A stretch of DNA of 64,000 nt from Diphasiastrum complanatum. Its lineage: Eukaryota; Streptophyta; Lycopodiopsida; Lycopodiales; Lycopodiaceae. The stretch is from the NCBI GenBank assembly GCA_029204225.1, contig CM055097.1, positions 35,528,804-35,592,803 on the forward strand, written 5' to 3'. The notes below the pieces were generated by a model, which was given only the letters and a program-made list of their open reading frames with translations, was not told the DNA's origin and made no database searches. Positions 1 to 10,721 of the stretch are shown here, piece after piece (within the stretch, counting starts at the first letter, position 1; the number at the start of each line of letters is the position of its first letter). The translations under genes and the position numbers were made by a program.

Positions 1-1183
1 TTTGTTGTTGTTCAAAGGAGTGCCTTATGCATTGAAACAGGTTGAAAAATAAAATCAAGTCATTGCTACATGGCAACCTCAATTGGAGTCATGTTGGAAG
101 CCAATGATAGGCTTACCTCAAGTAGCTATTCATTGTGGAAAGTGAGGATGGAATCACTTCTTGAGATGAATGATTGTTTGAATATTGTTGTAGGTTTGGA
201 TGAGAGACCAACAACACAACAAGATCAAATGAGGTATGATAAGAGGACCAAGAAGGCTCTACACATTATCAAGATGAATGTTACCAATGAGCTTCTCAAG
301 GAAGTTGGTAAGTGTACTTCATATAAGGATGTTTGGGATTCATTGAAGAAGCTTTATGAATCCAAGTCTGCTTCTACAGTGTTGACTCTAAGAAGGCAAA
401 ACATTTTTTGTTTGCAAAAGAATGAAGAAAGTCCAAGTGCTTTTGTTTTAAAGATGAAAGCATTGAATGATGAGTTGGCTTGCATTGATGAGAGCATTAA
501 GGAAGGAGAGCTTATTCAAGTGATTCTTAATGGGTTGTTGGATGCTCATGCTAAAATTGTTCAAAGTATTGCTATTCAAAATACTTTGCCAAGTTTAATG
601 GATCTTCAAGAGATCTTGATCAATGAAGAATATAGGCTTCAAGCAAGAGGTGGATCTATATCGACGTTTCAAGAGGATGATATGTTCACAAAGGGCAAAT
701 TCAAGGGCAAAATCAAATGTAAGTAGTCTAAAGGGCAAGATCAAGTGGATGCTTCTTCAAGTCACAAAAAGAAGGATAGATCAAAGCTCAAGTGCTTCTA
801 TTGTGGCATCAAAGGACACTTCGCAAGTGAGTGCTACAAGAAGAAGAGAGATCAAGGAGACAAACAAGGTAATCTTACTCTTGATGAGGATGGTTTGGAT
901 GTTCAAGATGAAATGATAAAGACAAGGGAATTTGTTCAAACTAGATGCTTGTGTTATTGCTAACCAAGTTGGATGTGTTACAAGTGAGAAAATATTGGCA
1001 TAAAAGGATGGGAACCTCAACTTCAAGTCATTGGAGGTAATGGCTAGAAAGAAGGTGGTGATAGGTCTTCCAAGTTCCTTAAGTGACATCAATCATGTTT
1101 GTCATGAGTCTTATGCTTTGCCTAAGTCACATAGACTACCTTATACTAGATCTACATCTAGATCTACAAAGTCTGTTTGGCCA
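1..1183 (+). pseudogene. Copia family A, copy 1: leader, gag, knuckle and pre-integrase remnant
   Basis: The window opens inside an element leader; bases 1-69 match the leader of the minus-strand copy near 10.4 kb. The gag ORF runs 70-726 (218 codons). Its ATG at 70 sits where related copies start, and it contains the WKVRMESLLE block typical of copia gag. It ends at a TAG, then reading resumes from 745 with a CX2CX4HX4C knuckle (CFYCGIKGHFASEC). Near 918 the knuckle tail joins directly to pre-integrase sequence (LDACVIANQVGC), so the protease is deleted. Pre-integrase homology, with more stops, fades near 1183. There is no integrase or RT. Copia family membership is clear; the copy is dead. 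Confidence 0.85.
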
Positions 1184-1204
1184 TATGATTCAAGATGATC
1201 ACAA

Positions 1205-1585
1205 GAATTTAAACTCAAAGAAGTTTCAAGTTTATGGAATACTGCTGACCAAAAGTGACCTATGAACTTAGGATCTCTATCACCAACAATGTCATTGGGC
1301 AGACCATACAACTGAAATAATCCTTCAACAAAGATCTAGGATAATTCAGAAGCCTTTATAGTTGACTTGACTGGTATGAATGCAGCTAACTTAGTTAACC
1401 GATCCACTACCACCCAAATAGAATCATTTTGCCATTGGGTCTTTGGAAGTCCAACTACAAAATCCATAGATATGATTTCTCAATTCTATTCAGGGATATC
1501 TAACGGATGCAACAAGCCACCAGCCTTATGGTGTTCAGCGTTTGGTAGTTGACAGGATTTGCATTTAATAACATCTGACTCGACA
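1205..1585 (-). pseudogene. Gypsy integrase fragment
   Basis: Reverse translation gives a zinc-finger end (CKSCQLPNAEHHKAGGLL) and then the integrase core: MDFVVGLPKTQ with the first catalytic Asp, WVVVDRLTKLAAFIPV, and a GDRDPKF block for the second Asp. At least three in-frame stops interrupt it. The third catalytic position is not reached. It abuts copia remnants on both sides, so it is a scrap left by nested insertion or recombination. No ORF caller would report it as a gene. Confidence 0.8.
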
Positions 1586-1599
1586 TATGGCTTGAGATT

Positions 1600-1735
1600 T
1601 GGCCAATAAATCACTAATATCAACTAACTCTTGATGAAGATCCTTAACTCTCATGACATATGATGAAGCACTCTCATCTACTCTATGATAACCTAGAAAT
1701 ATTTGGTTTATAAGTGTAAGCAATCCGAATTGATT
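1600..1735 (-). pseudogene. Short copia gag fragment (family C-like)
   Basis: About 40 codons on the minus strand read QIFLGYHRVDESASSYVMRV, then KDLHQEL. This is nearly the same as the gag of the family C element near 41.7 kb. The homology starts and stops abruptly between gypsy integrase (minus strand) and gypsy RT (plus strand). It is probably filler DNA or a deletion remnant. Confidence 0.7.
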
Positions 1736-1762
1736 TAGTGGATACAACCAAGTCAAGATAGC

Positions 1763-2450
1763 ACCTGCAGATCACCACAAAGTAGCCTTTGCAATAGAAT
1801 GGGGGAACTATGCTTACAAAGTAATGTCGTTTGGACTCTGTAATGCACCAAGCTCGTTCCAAAGAGTGATGCAGTTTGCTTTTAGAGATTATCTATAAAA
1901 ATTTCTTGAAATATACTTGGATGACCTCGGAGTACATAGCATGGATACAGATCATCTGGATCGATTGGAAAAAGTATTTGAACGTTGTCGCAAGTATCAA
2001 ATTTCCTTGAATCCGGAAAAGTGCCAGATCTGGGTTTCCCATGGAGTTGTTCTTGGACATGTGATATCAAGACATGGCATTGCCATAGATTATTCCAAAA
2101 TCAAGGTTATTGTGGAATTGCCACCGCCAACAACAATTTGTGCAATTTATGTGTTTATGGGTCATGCGAACTATTATCAAATTTTTATTTTCTTCTTTGT
2201 GGATTTAGGAAGACCTATATACAAATTGACTATTGTTCCTATTTGGACAGTAGAGGCGTCAGAAGCCTTTGAAAAATTAAAAAAAACATTAGCTTCAGCA
2301 TCGATAGTACATTCTCCAAATTGGACGATTCAATTTCATGTTCACACTGATGCCTCGAAATATGCAATTGGATCAGTTTTGATGCAGCCAGGTGAATATA
2401 AGAAGGATCATCTGATACGATTTGCAAGCTGGCCTGGATGTAAGGGTCCA
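1763..2450 (+). pseudogene. Gypsy reverse transcriptase fragment with start of RNase H
   Basis: The frame reads DHHKVAFAIEWGNYAYKVMS then FGLCNAPSSFQRVM, typical of the gypsy RT palm. An in-frame TAA comes just before the YLDD active-site box (IYLDDLGVHS near 1915). The main open part is 1917-2453 and includes the RT thumb (FERCRKYQISLNPEKC, GHVISRHGI) and the RNase H start (HTDASKYAIGSVLMQ), where it breaks off. This could be the pol part of the same element as the coiled-coil ORF at 3.1-4.3 kb, with RNase H and integrase deleted; that link is inference. Confidence 0.85.
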
Positions 2451-2496
2451 TAGTTCTTTCTAGTAAGTTGTCATGCTCACTGGCAAACATCACATG

Positions 2497-2547
2497 GCCA
2501 TTTGAAAAATCTGGCCAACATAATCCAGGCCAGATTTTTCAAATGGC
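2497..2547. repeat. Perfect 20-bp inverted repeat (hairpin)
   Basis: Arms 2497-2516 and 2528-2547 are exact reverse complements (GCCATTTGAAAAATCTGGCC and its complement) around an 11-nt loop. It lies just after the gypsy RT fragment. It may be a fold-back rearrangement scar or a small stem-loop. No flanking miRNA-like extension is visible. Confidence 0.85.
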
Positions 2548-2559
2548 GCTTGCGATAAA

Positions 2560-3095
2560 ATGTATGGAAATACTGATGAGTAAGAGTCAGGAAAGTCATC
2601 AGAGTGAAAAAGCGAAAGGAAAGTATTTTTAAAACATAATTTTTGATGAAAAATGACTTAGAAAAGTATTGTTTCGGTCATATGTTGCCCATACAGTATT
2701 GGAAACCTTTGCTGAACTTTCAAATTATACATCCACTTCAGATTTACCTATACTGAGTGGGGTGAAAGGGCGAAGGTTCTTTTCCAAATAAAATATCTGT
2801 TTTGGAGTTAGGTGAATGATCAGCATAATGCCATTTTGAGAACCTTCGTCAAGCACCTTCGCGGAGATGCCAGATGGAATATGACAAAATTAGGTTGGCT
2901 ATAGGTTTAAATCCTGAAAATTTGCATTTATGACTACCTAGGCGAAGGATGAACCTTTGCCAAACCTGAAAAACATTCGCCAGATAGGTTCAGAGCATCA
3001 AAAACCTTCACTGAGATTTTTTAACCTATTTTCATAGTAATAAACAAACCTGCAAATTTTGGTTTGCTAGTCTTTAGAATGCACTTCTAACGACA
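2560..3095. other. Non-coding spacer with scattered GCGAAGG/CCTTCG words
   Basis: No ORF or known domain. The word GCGAAGG or its complement CCTTCG(C) appears several times between 2770 and 2960, in both orientations. The spacer lies between gypsy RT and the coiled-coil ORF relic and may be degenerate internal gypsy sequence. Confidence 0.4.
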
Positions 3096-3099
3096 CGAG

Positions 3100-4270
3100 A
3101 CAAAGTTTGAGAAGGCAGTCCAAGATTCAAAATAACAAGTCTTGTTGCTGGCAGGTCAATTGGACTTAGCAAAATTGAAACGCGAACGCCTTCAAGGTGA
3201 ATTGGATGCAAACACCCTTGAACGCAATTTCTACTTATAGACCCATGTGCCTGATCACCCAGTTACACCAAACGAGATCAGATACATCAAGTGTTGGACA
3301 CCGGGCCTCAAATCCCAATTCCAGTCATGCCACAATTCTCTCCTCAGCACCAGGAAGAGACAACAAGGGATACAGGGTTAGATGCGGGCAAGGACCAAGG
3401 TGGATCTCCTGCACTTCAAGAAACAACGGACAACCAAACTGCTAAAGCCAGTCCATCTTCATCAGAGGCCATAATCTTATTTCAAAAACTGGTCACTATC
3501 GAGGATCAAATTCAGAATTTTTTGCACCAACATCTGCCTATGTCCTCGAGGGGTGGCTGGGTGATTAAGCTCAAAACCTCTGAGATAAAGGTCGGGAAAG
3601 AATTGGACAAGTTACCTACATTGGGAGAGCAGTCGACATGGCGTAAGACAGTTTTTGAAAAAGTGCCTGATTTTATTACAAGCTACATTGCTAGCCCTCG
3701 CCAATTGCGGGTGGATCCCTATTATTTGTTGATGCGACGACACAATAATGAAAATATTAAGGTGTGTCATTGGATCAAATCAGCATCCACAACCCAAATT
3801 GGCCCATCATTCATCAAACCTTCAATTGACAAATTTTAGTCGACTTTATGAGAGCCCTACAATTTTATGGTGCTGAGTACCGCAACTCGACAGATTCAAC
3901 TGTGAGACAATTGGCCATTTTTGCAAATAATTTGTCCAAGTTGGCATCCATTGCTACGAGATGGGATGATTGCCTACCTCCATTGGCATTTAATCCAAAT
4001 CTCCCGATGGCGTCCAATAAAGTCAAAGACCAGTTGCCGATCCCAAGGTTATATTATCGTGCAACCATGCTGGGAGGTTCTTAGAAGTCAAGGTTTCTGG
4101 CCTGGACAACTTCCAATTGGCTTGCAGGAGCTAATAAGTGTTTTTTTCCGCACAAGTACGATTTCAATATGGAGCACCTAGAATTCATGGAGAAGGTGTA
4201 GTACCATCTCATCAAGGTACGACGCGAGGCTAATCAGATCCCTGCGTGTGTAAGTCCAACCCAATGATCA
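3100..4270 (+). pseudogene. Coiled-coil ORF of gypsy origin, type 2 (copy a), broken
   Basis: Reading starts in a charged heptad-like stretch (AGQLDLAKLKRERLQGEL, about 3130-3200). The longest open part is 3291-3839 (182 codons), with LFQKL.TIEDQIQNFLHQH followed by SSRGGWVIKLKTS. Related sequence continues at 3848-4084 (FYGAEYRNSTDSTVRQLAIF) and, after a TAG at 4082, to about 4270 (EFMEKV, stop, YHLIKVRREANQIPA). The same blocks appear on the minus strand at 49.2-50.0 kb. I know no function. Its place after a gypsy RT and before a likely LTR suggests a retroelement-borne extra ORF. Confidence 0.6.
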
Positions 4271-4513
4271 CATAGTTATTTGATAATCAGAAAGTCAATA
4301 AGAGTACTTTATGTCTTTTTGCGAGACTTTTAATGTTGCATGGCCTAAATGTCAAGTTAGTGACTAAAGTTGGGACTCTTACCAAAATTGGTTTAAATTC
4401 AATTTCAACTTGGTTCCCTCCAATTTTGGATGGTTCCCACTCTTTTTTAAGTTTGAATAGTTAGGGAGGCAGAAATGGACCAATAGGATCTTGAGGCCAG
4501 GGTCCTCCTCTCC

Positions 4514-4526
4514 TCTATAAAAAGGG
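4514..4526 (+). promoter_or_regulatory. TATA-box-like element
   Basis: TATAAAA at 4516-4522 in a pyrimidine-rich setting, followed by AGGGACC. It suits the core promoter of the putative gypsy LTR. Context only; transcription is unproven. Confidence 0.4.
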
Positions 4527-4771
4527 ACCAACTCAAGTTTCCTCCACATGTACATATCTTCATTCAAAAAAGCAGATTGGTTCTCTGGTGAAATGGAGTT
4601 ATGAATATCCTTGCTCTCTATCACTTTTCCTCCATCTCTCATGTTTTCTTTGGATTTATCAATTATTGGATCTGAATGTTTTTGGGATTGTATGTTCTTA
4701 TGCTTTTTATGAAAGAGAAAGAGTAAGCCATCTTCATTGTGGATCATAGTGTTAATGGTTGTAGTGCATTA

Positions 4772-5138
4772 GAGGAGTTCTAAATTCGAAAAAGACCCTT
4801 TGTAAAGATTATTTTTATATTTTTTCTCAAATGTTTCTTACACGTGGACCAATCAAAACACTCAAATTTGAAATCTACGTAACGTAACTTTTTGAGTCCA
4901 CAGTTTGATTCCAAACTAATTAAAATGACATAACTTTTTAGTGGTAAGTCTGAATTTAGCGGAGTTTGGCTGAAAAGCGCTCGACAAGGGCTTTCCAATG
5001 ATATGTTAGATGACATACTTCTAAGCTATGATTAAAACGTTATGGCAAGTCAAAAGTATTAGTGTTATAATATTTTAATAATAAAAAAGGCATCTTGCAC
5101 GAATTCTTAAAGGGTCTTTTTGGAAATCAAAACTCCTC
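4772..5138. mobile_element. MITE copy A (367 bp, TA target duplication)
   Basis: Both ends begin GAGGAGTT as inverted repeats. The imperfect terminal inverted repeats are about 36 bp and share the inner word AAAAAGACCCTTT. The element is flanked by TA at 4770-4771 and 5139-5140. It has no coding capacity. A shorter copy with the same ends is at 7644-7907. TA duplication and size suggest a Tc1/mariner-type (Stowaway-like) MITE, but the termini are not the canonical Stowaway CTCCCTCC. Confidence 0.8.
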
Positions 5139-5334
5139 TAATGTTAATGATTAGGGTTAATGGATGTTAGAGTAGATGTGGATTTTCCATTCATGCTGAA
5201 ATCTGAGATATGCTATTGCTCTCATGGGAACAAACCTACACATGACAATTAAGTTCATCTCCTTGATGCTAGATTTCTTGGATCTTGGGTTGAGGATAGG
5301 CTAGGAAAAAAACCCACTACACAGATTTACCTTA

Positions 5335-6005
5335 CGTCGTGAGAACGGATGCAAGTAATGTTGCAGTTGGAGCGGTTCTATTACAAATGGATAGACCAAT
5401 AGTGTTTGAGAGCAAAAAATGCACTAGTTTGCAGTTGCATTATACTACGCAGGAAAATGAATTGTTTGCTATAATCATGGAGACACTACTTGTATGGTAG
5501 TAAGTTTGTAGTGTATACGGATCACCAGCCTCTTAAGTATTTTTGTAACCAACATGATCTTCGGGGGAGAATAGTTTGATGGGCTGAATTGATGCAAGAA
5601 TTCGATCATAAAATCCATTACATAAGAGACAGCTCTAATCAAGTTGCAGATGCTCTTAGTCGGATAGGTGAACTAAACAAGTTGTCATTCACCTAGATTT
5701 CTATGGATCTATATCTTTTGCCGAGAGGAAAATATGAATCAGACTTCCATTTTGGTCATATTTGAAACATTGTTCAGACCAAAAGAAATGTGGACAGTGT
5801 TGAGTCAGAAACAACAGGACTCAACTAACTAAGAAAGATAAGAAGATTGTGGAATAGTTTACCATTCGAGATGGGTTACTATTTTGAAATGGAAAAGTTT
5901 GCATACCTGGTGATGATGAGTTCAAACATTAAGATTTTGTTTGAATGTGATGACATACCTTGTGCAGGACATCCTGGTATACACAGGACTCTGGACTTGG
6001 TTAAA
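5335..6005 (+). pseudogene. Gypsy RNase H to integrase zinc-finger fragment
   Basis: The frame reads RTDASNVAVGAVLLQ, then HYTTQENELFAII, VYTDHQPLKYF and IRDSSNQVADALSRI, a standard gypsy RNase H. After a degenerate linker, GHPGIHRTLDLVKR (about 5965-6005) is the start of the HHCC integrase finger. Stops, including one after METLLVW, disable it. It differs from the gypsy RNase H start at 2340, so two gypsy families are represented. It meets the minus-strand gypsy fragment head-to-head at about 6005. Confidence 0.85.
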
Positions 6006-6519
6006 AGGAGAAAACTATAGTCTTTCGCTTTAGCAAGGCGGTCCAAAATGCTTTCAATAAAAGGTAACGGAAGTGATCCTTTTGCGTTACTTTGTTCAAG
6101 GCCTTGAGATTCACACAAATTTTCACTTTTTCATTCTTCTTAGAAACAATGACAATCGGTGAAACCCATTCGGTATGCTCGATCTCATAAATGAAATCTG
6201 CATCAAGCAATCTCAAAAGCTCTTTCTTTATCAGATCTGCAACATTAGGATTACAATGATAGAACTTTGTAACCTTTGGAACTGCATTAGGTATTAAAGG
6301 TATAGTATGTTTAATAGCTGACATCGGAATACCCTTGAGATCTATATAAGTCCATGCAAAGTAATCTTGATACTTAATAAGCAATTTCCGTTGCTCGTGA
6401 AACTGTTCAGGAGTAAGTTGTGATCCAACTTGTACAATCATTTTTGGAACTCCTGGTTCCTCAAGATTCATAGACTGTGTCCTAGCTGGGCCATCGTAAA
6501 CAACTTTCGATTCTAGCAC
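6001..6519 (-). pseudogene. Gypsy pre-RT and RT amino-terminal fragment (downstream half)
   Basis: An open frame of 172 codons. It starts with ESKVVYDGPART and passes through LTPEQFHEQRKLLIKYQDYF, then HHDY-type linker equivalents, and the RT fingers (LLDADFIYEIEHTEWVSPIV, KICVNLKALNKVTQKDHF). RT stops before the YxDD box. The matching upstream gypsy piece (11091-11570, minus) lies on the far side of the family-A2 copia, so the gypsy appears split by that insertion. Confidence 0.75.
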
Positions 6520-6523
6520 TTGT

Positions 6524-6721
6524 TGTACTCAACTATTCAAATTTGAATCTACGCTAACTCGCATTCTAACTTTCTCACACTTTCAAAAAGTGTTTATTTA
6601 AATTAAATTTAGACTAATGAACTTTGAAAAGTCAACCTTTAAGTCTAAAACAAGTTTTGGCCTCAATATGCCAAATATGGAAATATAGCAAAATGTAATG
6701 AAACTAGTTGAATCTTTCACA
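6524..6721 (-). repeat. Truncated 3' LTR of copia A2
   Basis: Begins TGTGAAAGATTC on the minus strand right after the purine run GAAGAGGGAG (polypurine tract). The stop codon of the polyprotein overlaps the first LTR bases, as in the full-length copia at 27668. It matches 10890-11087 and is cut at 6524 by gypsy sequence. Confidence 0.75.
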
Positions 6722-6944
6722 CTCCCTCTTCAACTGGTTTTAGCATAGACTTTGATAACACTCCAAGTGAAGTCCTATACTTCATGAACAAGTCTTTTCC
6801 CAATGCTTCGGTGAAGATATCAGCTACACATTCCCTTGAAGACACATGTTCAAGCTCCACCTCCTTTGCAAAATGATATGGTATCTCAATATGCTTGCTC
6901 CTTGCATAGTTTTTGACAATAGAACTTTGATCCATCATAAGAAT
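6717..6944 (-). pseudogene. RNase H carboxyl-terminal remnant of copia A2
   Basis: Minus-strand residues ARSKHIEIPYHF, then KEVELEHVSSRECVADIF and a terminal EEGV, align with the last 70 residues of the 1202-residue polyprotein at 27.5 kb. Upstream residues (DQSSIVKNY) resemble the CDN.S box, with the catalytic Asp region degenerate. Before this the reading frame turns into non-copia sequence. Confidence 0.75.
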
Positions 6945-8060
6945 GATCTTCTTCCTAAGAATAGATCTTCTTTCAATGATCATGTAATGCTCAAAATAGA
7001 AACAACCATAATTGATATAGAGAATAGTGTCCACTTGGGATGCTTCACTATTTCTTACATCAATTTTACATGTCAAAATGTGACTAGTACATGAAGAATC
7101 AAATAGAATGTAAATGAAATTATTCCACCATGCTTCCAACTCTAAACTCTCTAGAAAAATATAGCAAACAAACAATAAATGTGAGTTACCAACATTTGCT
7201 TGCATGTCTCCTCCTTCTTTGTCCTTTGTTGCCTTGTATCCACCATGATACTCCATCTCCATCTTGCCATAAGATGCCATCAAGCCTTGATGACTTGACC
7301 ATGAATGAGTGACATAATGAACCTCCAATAGCTTTATTTCTATCAGCAAAATTAGCCAAGAATGCTAGTACAAATCGAACATCAAAACAATGCTCACCAA
7401 TGTAGCTAGTTTTACCATATCTTGACAATTTGCACACATCCACATGAAATTGCTCAAATATGAGATAAAACAAGTAAAGTAAACCTGAACAACACTTCCT
7501 TGCTGCTCCTTTGACCTTACTTGAGTCTTCAATATGCTGTAAAAACAGATCCATAACACCTTTTCCAATTACCTCTCCTTTGATGCTTTTGACTAGCTCC
7601 AAATTGACACCTTGCCTTTTGACTAGTTGAAGCGCTTTCATTAGAGGATTTCTAAATCTAGAAAAGACCCTTTGTAAAGATTCTTTTTATATTTTTTCTC
7701 AATTTTTTCTTACACATGGACCAATCAAAACACTGAAATTTGAAAGCGCTCGACAAGGGCTTCCCAATGATATGTCAGATGACATACTTCCAAGCTACAA
7801 TTAAAACATTATGGCAAGTCAAAAGTATTAGTGTTATAATATTTTAATAATATAAACTACATCTTGTACAAATTCTTATAAAGTTTTTTTGGAGCTCAAA
7901 CCTCCTCTAATGGAGATCAACCTCTTGATCTTCAACTTGACCATCAAAGTCATTGAACAAACTTTGTTTTCTAGATCTATTACTTGATTCTACAGTAAGA
8001 TAACATCCATCCACTTGCATAGCACCATCTACACAAGAAGATCCTCCAAAAGATGTTTCA
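6945..8060 (-). other. Non-copia segment inside copia A2 (possible captured DNA), containing MITE B
   Basis: Copia homology stops after EEWIQPMDLEY and SLMKS (about 8060, minus) and returns near 6944. The roughly 850 bp left after removing the MITE shows no RT, integrase or RNase H motif. Readable stretches include GEVIGKGVMDLFLQHIEDSS near 7545-7600, and possible splice-like joints such as CAG/GTTT near 7490 and TG/GTAACTC near 7195. I do not recognise the protein. It could be a transduplicated host gene piece, or an unrelated older repeat that replaced the RT region. Confidence 0.45.
7644..7907. mobile_element. MITE copy B (264 bp, TA target duplication)
   Basis: Same ends as the MITE at 4772-5138 (GAGGA... 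with inner GACCCTTT), flanked by TA at 7642-7643 and 7908-7909. It lacks about 100 bp of the interior of copy A. It inserted into the non-copia segment of copia A2, so it is younger than that rearrangement. Confidence 0.8.
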
Positions 8061-8074
8061 CTCTTCATAAGAGA

Positions 8075-8329
8075 TCAATACTCAAGATCCATTGGTTGGA
8101 TCCACTCCTCTTCTTTCCTTTCTTGATCTACATTTGTAGGCTCATCCAAAGAGGTTAGGAAAGCAACATGATTTCCAGAAACTACTTGCTTACCCTTTTG
8201 ATCATATGTGAGCCTTGAAGGTACTTGTATTTCTCTTGATGTTCTCCTTGGCTTTTGACTTGATGAAGGTCCATCATCACCACCATCCAAAGTAGGATCG
8301 TTCTCATCAACATCAAGAATGTCAATCAC
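8075..8329 (-). pseudogene. Copia A2 integrase-to-RT linker
   Basis: The open stretch carries PSRLTYDQKGKQVV, VAFLTSLDEPTNV and EEWIQPMDLEY, which align with residues about 655-701 of the full-length polyprotein. RT should begin right after it but does not. Confidence 0.75.
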
Positions 8330-8877
8330 TCACCTCACTATATTCAACAAAAATACCTCTTCTTGAAGATGGATCCTCCTTGGTCATATCATCAAGAGTA
8401 ATGTTGACATAGCATGTGCATCCAAAGGTTCTTAGAAAGTTGGCACTCGACCTCCTCTTGAATAACATCTCAAAAGGTGTCCTTCCATCCGAAATAGCAC
8501 TCGGCCACCTATTGCACAAGAAATTGGCACACAACAAAGCTTGATCCCAAAATGGCTTGTCAAGATTAGCGCTTAACCTCATAGCTTTAGCACTTTCACA
8601 TAAAGTCCTATTCTTCCTTTCAGCCACTCCATTTTGTTGTGGGTTCCTTGATGTTGTATACTCCCTCTTGATTCCATGCTCAACACAAAAGCCCTTGAAC
8701 TTGTTGGATATGTACTCACCACCATTTTCACCTCTCAAGCACTTGATCTTTGTGGAAATCTGGTTCTCCCTTGTATTCTTGAACTTGTCAAAGACATCAT
8801 ACACTTCATCCTTGCTCTTTAGTAGATAGACCCAACAAAATCTACTAAAATCATCAATGAATGCTAATACATCTTAG
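8322..8877 (-). pseudogene. Copia A2 integrase core
   Basis: The open frame (8322-8804) contains [15 protein letters not shown] with the third catalytic Glu and [19 protein letters not shown]. The second catalytic block reads RGENGGEY instead of the usual RSDNGGEY, so the catalytic Asp is replaced by Glu. A frameshift near 8820-8870 separates it from the first Asp (LVHSDIH), which lies in the upstream frame. Confidence 0.8.
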
Positions 8878-9555
8878 CTCCACTATTGCTAATTGTAGTA
8901 AATCCATGAATATCTGAATGTACAAGTTGAAAAGGCTTTGTAGATCTAGATATAGATCTTCTATAAGGTAGTCTTTGTGACTTAGACAAAGCACAAGACT
9001 CACAAACATGCTTGACACTACTTAAGGAGCTTGGAAGACCAATCACAACCTTCTTCCTTGCCATTACCTCCAATGACTTGAAGTTGAGGTGTCCCACCCT
9101 TTTGTGCCAAACCTCTTGGATAGAAATTTGCTCCCTTGCAACACATCCAACTTGGTTAGCAATAACACAAGCATCTAGTTTGAGCAATTTCCTTTGTCTT
9201 TTATCTTTTCCAATCAAGACATCCTTCCTTTTCATCAAACAAGCATCTCCATCAAACTCCACCTTGAGGCCTTTACTTAGCATTTGGCACTAAGCAAATT
9301 CTTGGTAATAGATGGAATAAACAAGACATCCTCCAAATGAACATTCCTATTTGTAGAGAGAGAAATAGGAATTGTGCCAATCTCTTTGATTGCACACTCA
9401 CCATCATTGGCCGTGTAGATCACGCTCTTGTCATCTCCATATGCCAACAAAGAAGTGAAGTACTCTTTGTGAAAGGTCATGTGTGAACTTGCTCCACTAT
9501 CAATCCACCAAGGATATAGATCTCCATCATTAGCAAGTATACATGAAGACATCAC
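8864..9555 (-). pseudogene. Copia A2 protease and pre-integrase
   Basis: Two overlapping minus frames. 9277-9555 has the aspartic protease box WWIDSGASSHMT and ends in PSITKNLLSA. 8864-9283 has the pre-integrase HHCC region (VWHKRVGHLNF, CESCALSKSQR) and the first integrase Asp (LVHSDIH). The two are joined by a frameshift at about 9280. Confidence 0.85.
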
Positions 9556-10392
9556 AAAAGATCATCATTTGCATCTTGAACATCCAAACCATCCTCATCA
9601 AGAGTTAGATTACCTTGCTTGTCTCCTTGATCCCTCTTCTTCTTGTAGCACTCACTTGCAAAGTGTCCTTTGATGCCACAATAGAAGCACTTGAGCTTTG
9701 ATCTATCGTTATTTTTGCCACTTGAAGAAGCATCCACTTGATCTTGCCCTTTAGACAACTTACTTTTTTGCCCTTGAATTTGCCCTTTGTGAACATAGCA
9801 TCCTCTTGAAATGTCGATGTAGATCCACCTCTTGCTTGAAGCCTATATTCTCTTGAAGATCCATCAAACTTGGCAAAGTCTTTTGAATAGAAATACTTTG
9901 AACAATGCTAGCATGAGCATCCAATAAGACATTAAGAATTACTTGAATAAGCTCTCCTTCCTTAATGCTTTCATCAATGCAAGCCAACTCATCATTTAAT
10001 GCTTTCATTCTCAAAACAAAAGTACTTGGACTTTCTTCATTCTTTTGTAAATAAGAAAAGATTTTTCTTCTTAGAGTTAACACTCTAGAAGTAGACTTGG
10101 ATTCATAAAGCTTCTTCAATGAACTCCAAGCTTTCAAAGATGATGTGCACTTACCAACTTCCTTGAGAAGTTCATTGGTAACATTCATCTTTATCATGTG
10201 TAGAGCCTTCTTGGCTCTCTTGTCATATCTCATTTGATCTTGTTGTGTTGCTGGTCTGTCCTCCAAACCTACAACAATATCCAAAACATCATTCATCTCA
10301 AGAAGTGATTCCATCCTCACTTTCCACAATGAATAGTTAGTCGAGGTAAGCCTATCATTGGCTTCCAACATGACTCCAATTGAGGTTGTCAT
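9552..10392 (-). pseudogene. Copia A2 gag and CCHC knuckle
   Basis: The ATG at 10392 gives a gag of about 190 residues with WKVRMESLLEMNDVLDIVVG and ALHMIKMNVTNELLKEVGKC. A frame change near 9830 leads into an RNA-binding knuckle CFYCGIKGHFASEC at about 9680-9720. It is very similar to the remnant at the window start. The gag packages element RNA; the frameshift means this copy cannot make a full Gag-Pol. Confidence 0.85.
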
Positions 10393-10721
10393 GTAGCAAT
10401 GACCTAATCTTCTCTTTCAACATGTTTCAATACACAAAGCACTCCTTTGAATAACAACAAATGCTTTCAAAAGAAATCACTAAGATTTAAAACTATCTCA
10501 CAAATTTTCCTCTAGCACTTATCAAGCAAATCAATACATAGAGTCATGGAATCTTGATCAACCTATAATCTCTTGATCAAACTTGAATGAGATGATTATG
10601 TACTATTGTTGTCCATACAAAACTAGCAAGCTACTGTATTTCACACGTGTGGATCAAAAAATAACAAATATAGATCATTCTACACATAGAATTGCAAGCA
10701 ATCACCAAGATAGTGCACCAA

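Larger units (their letters stand above)
4280..5310 (+). repeat. Probable gypsy LTR or 3' untranslated region, carrying a MITE
   Basis: No coding sequence. A promoter-like block with CTCTATAAAAAGGG lies at 4514-4526. The stretch follows the coiled-coil ORF relic and is split by the MITE at 4772-5138; bases on either side of the MITE (GTTAATGG) read as ordinary AT-rich DNA. No partner LTR was found in the window, so the boundaries are not fixed. Confidence 0.4.

Noticed and set aside
7186-7641. 151-codon minus ORF as an intact gene
   Set aside because: It is part of the non-copia segment in copia A2, ends at the MITE, and has no recognised domain; kept only as a possible captured fragment.
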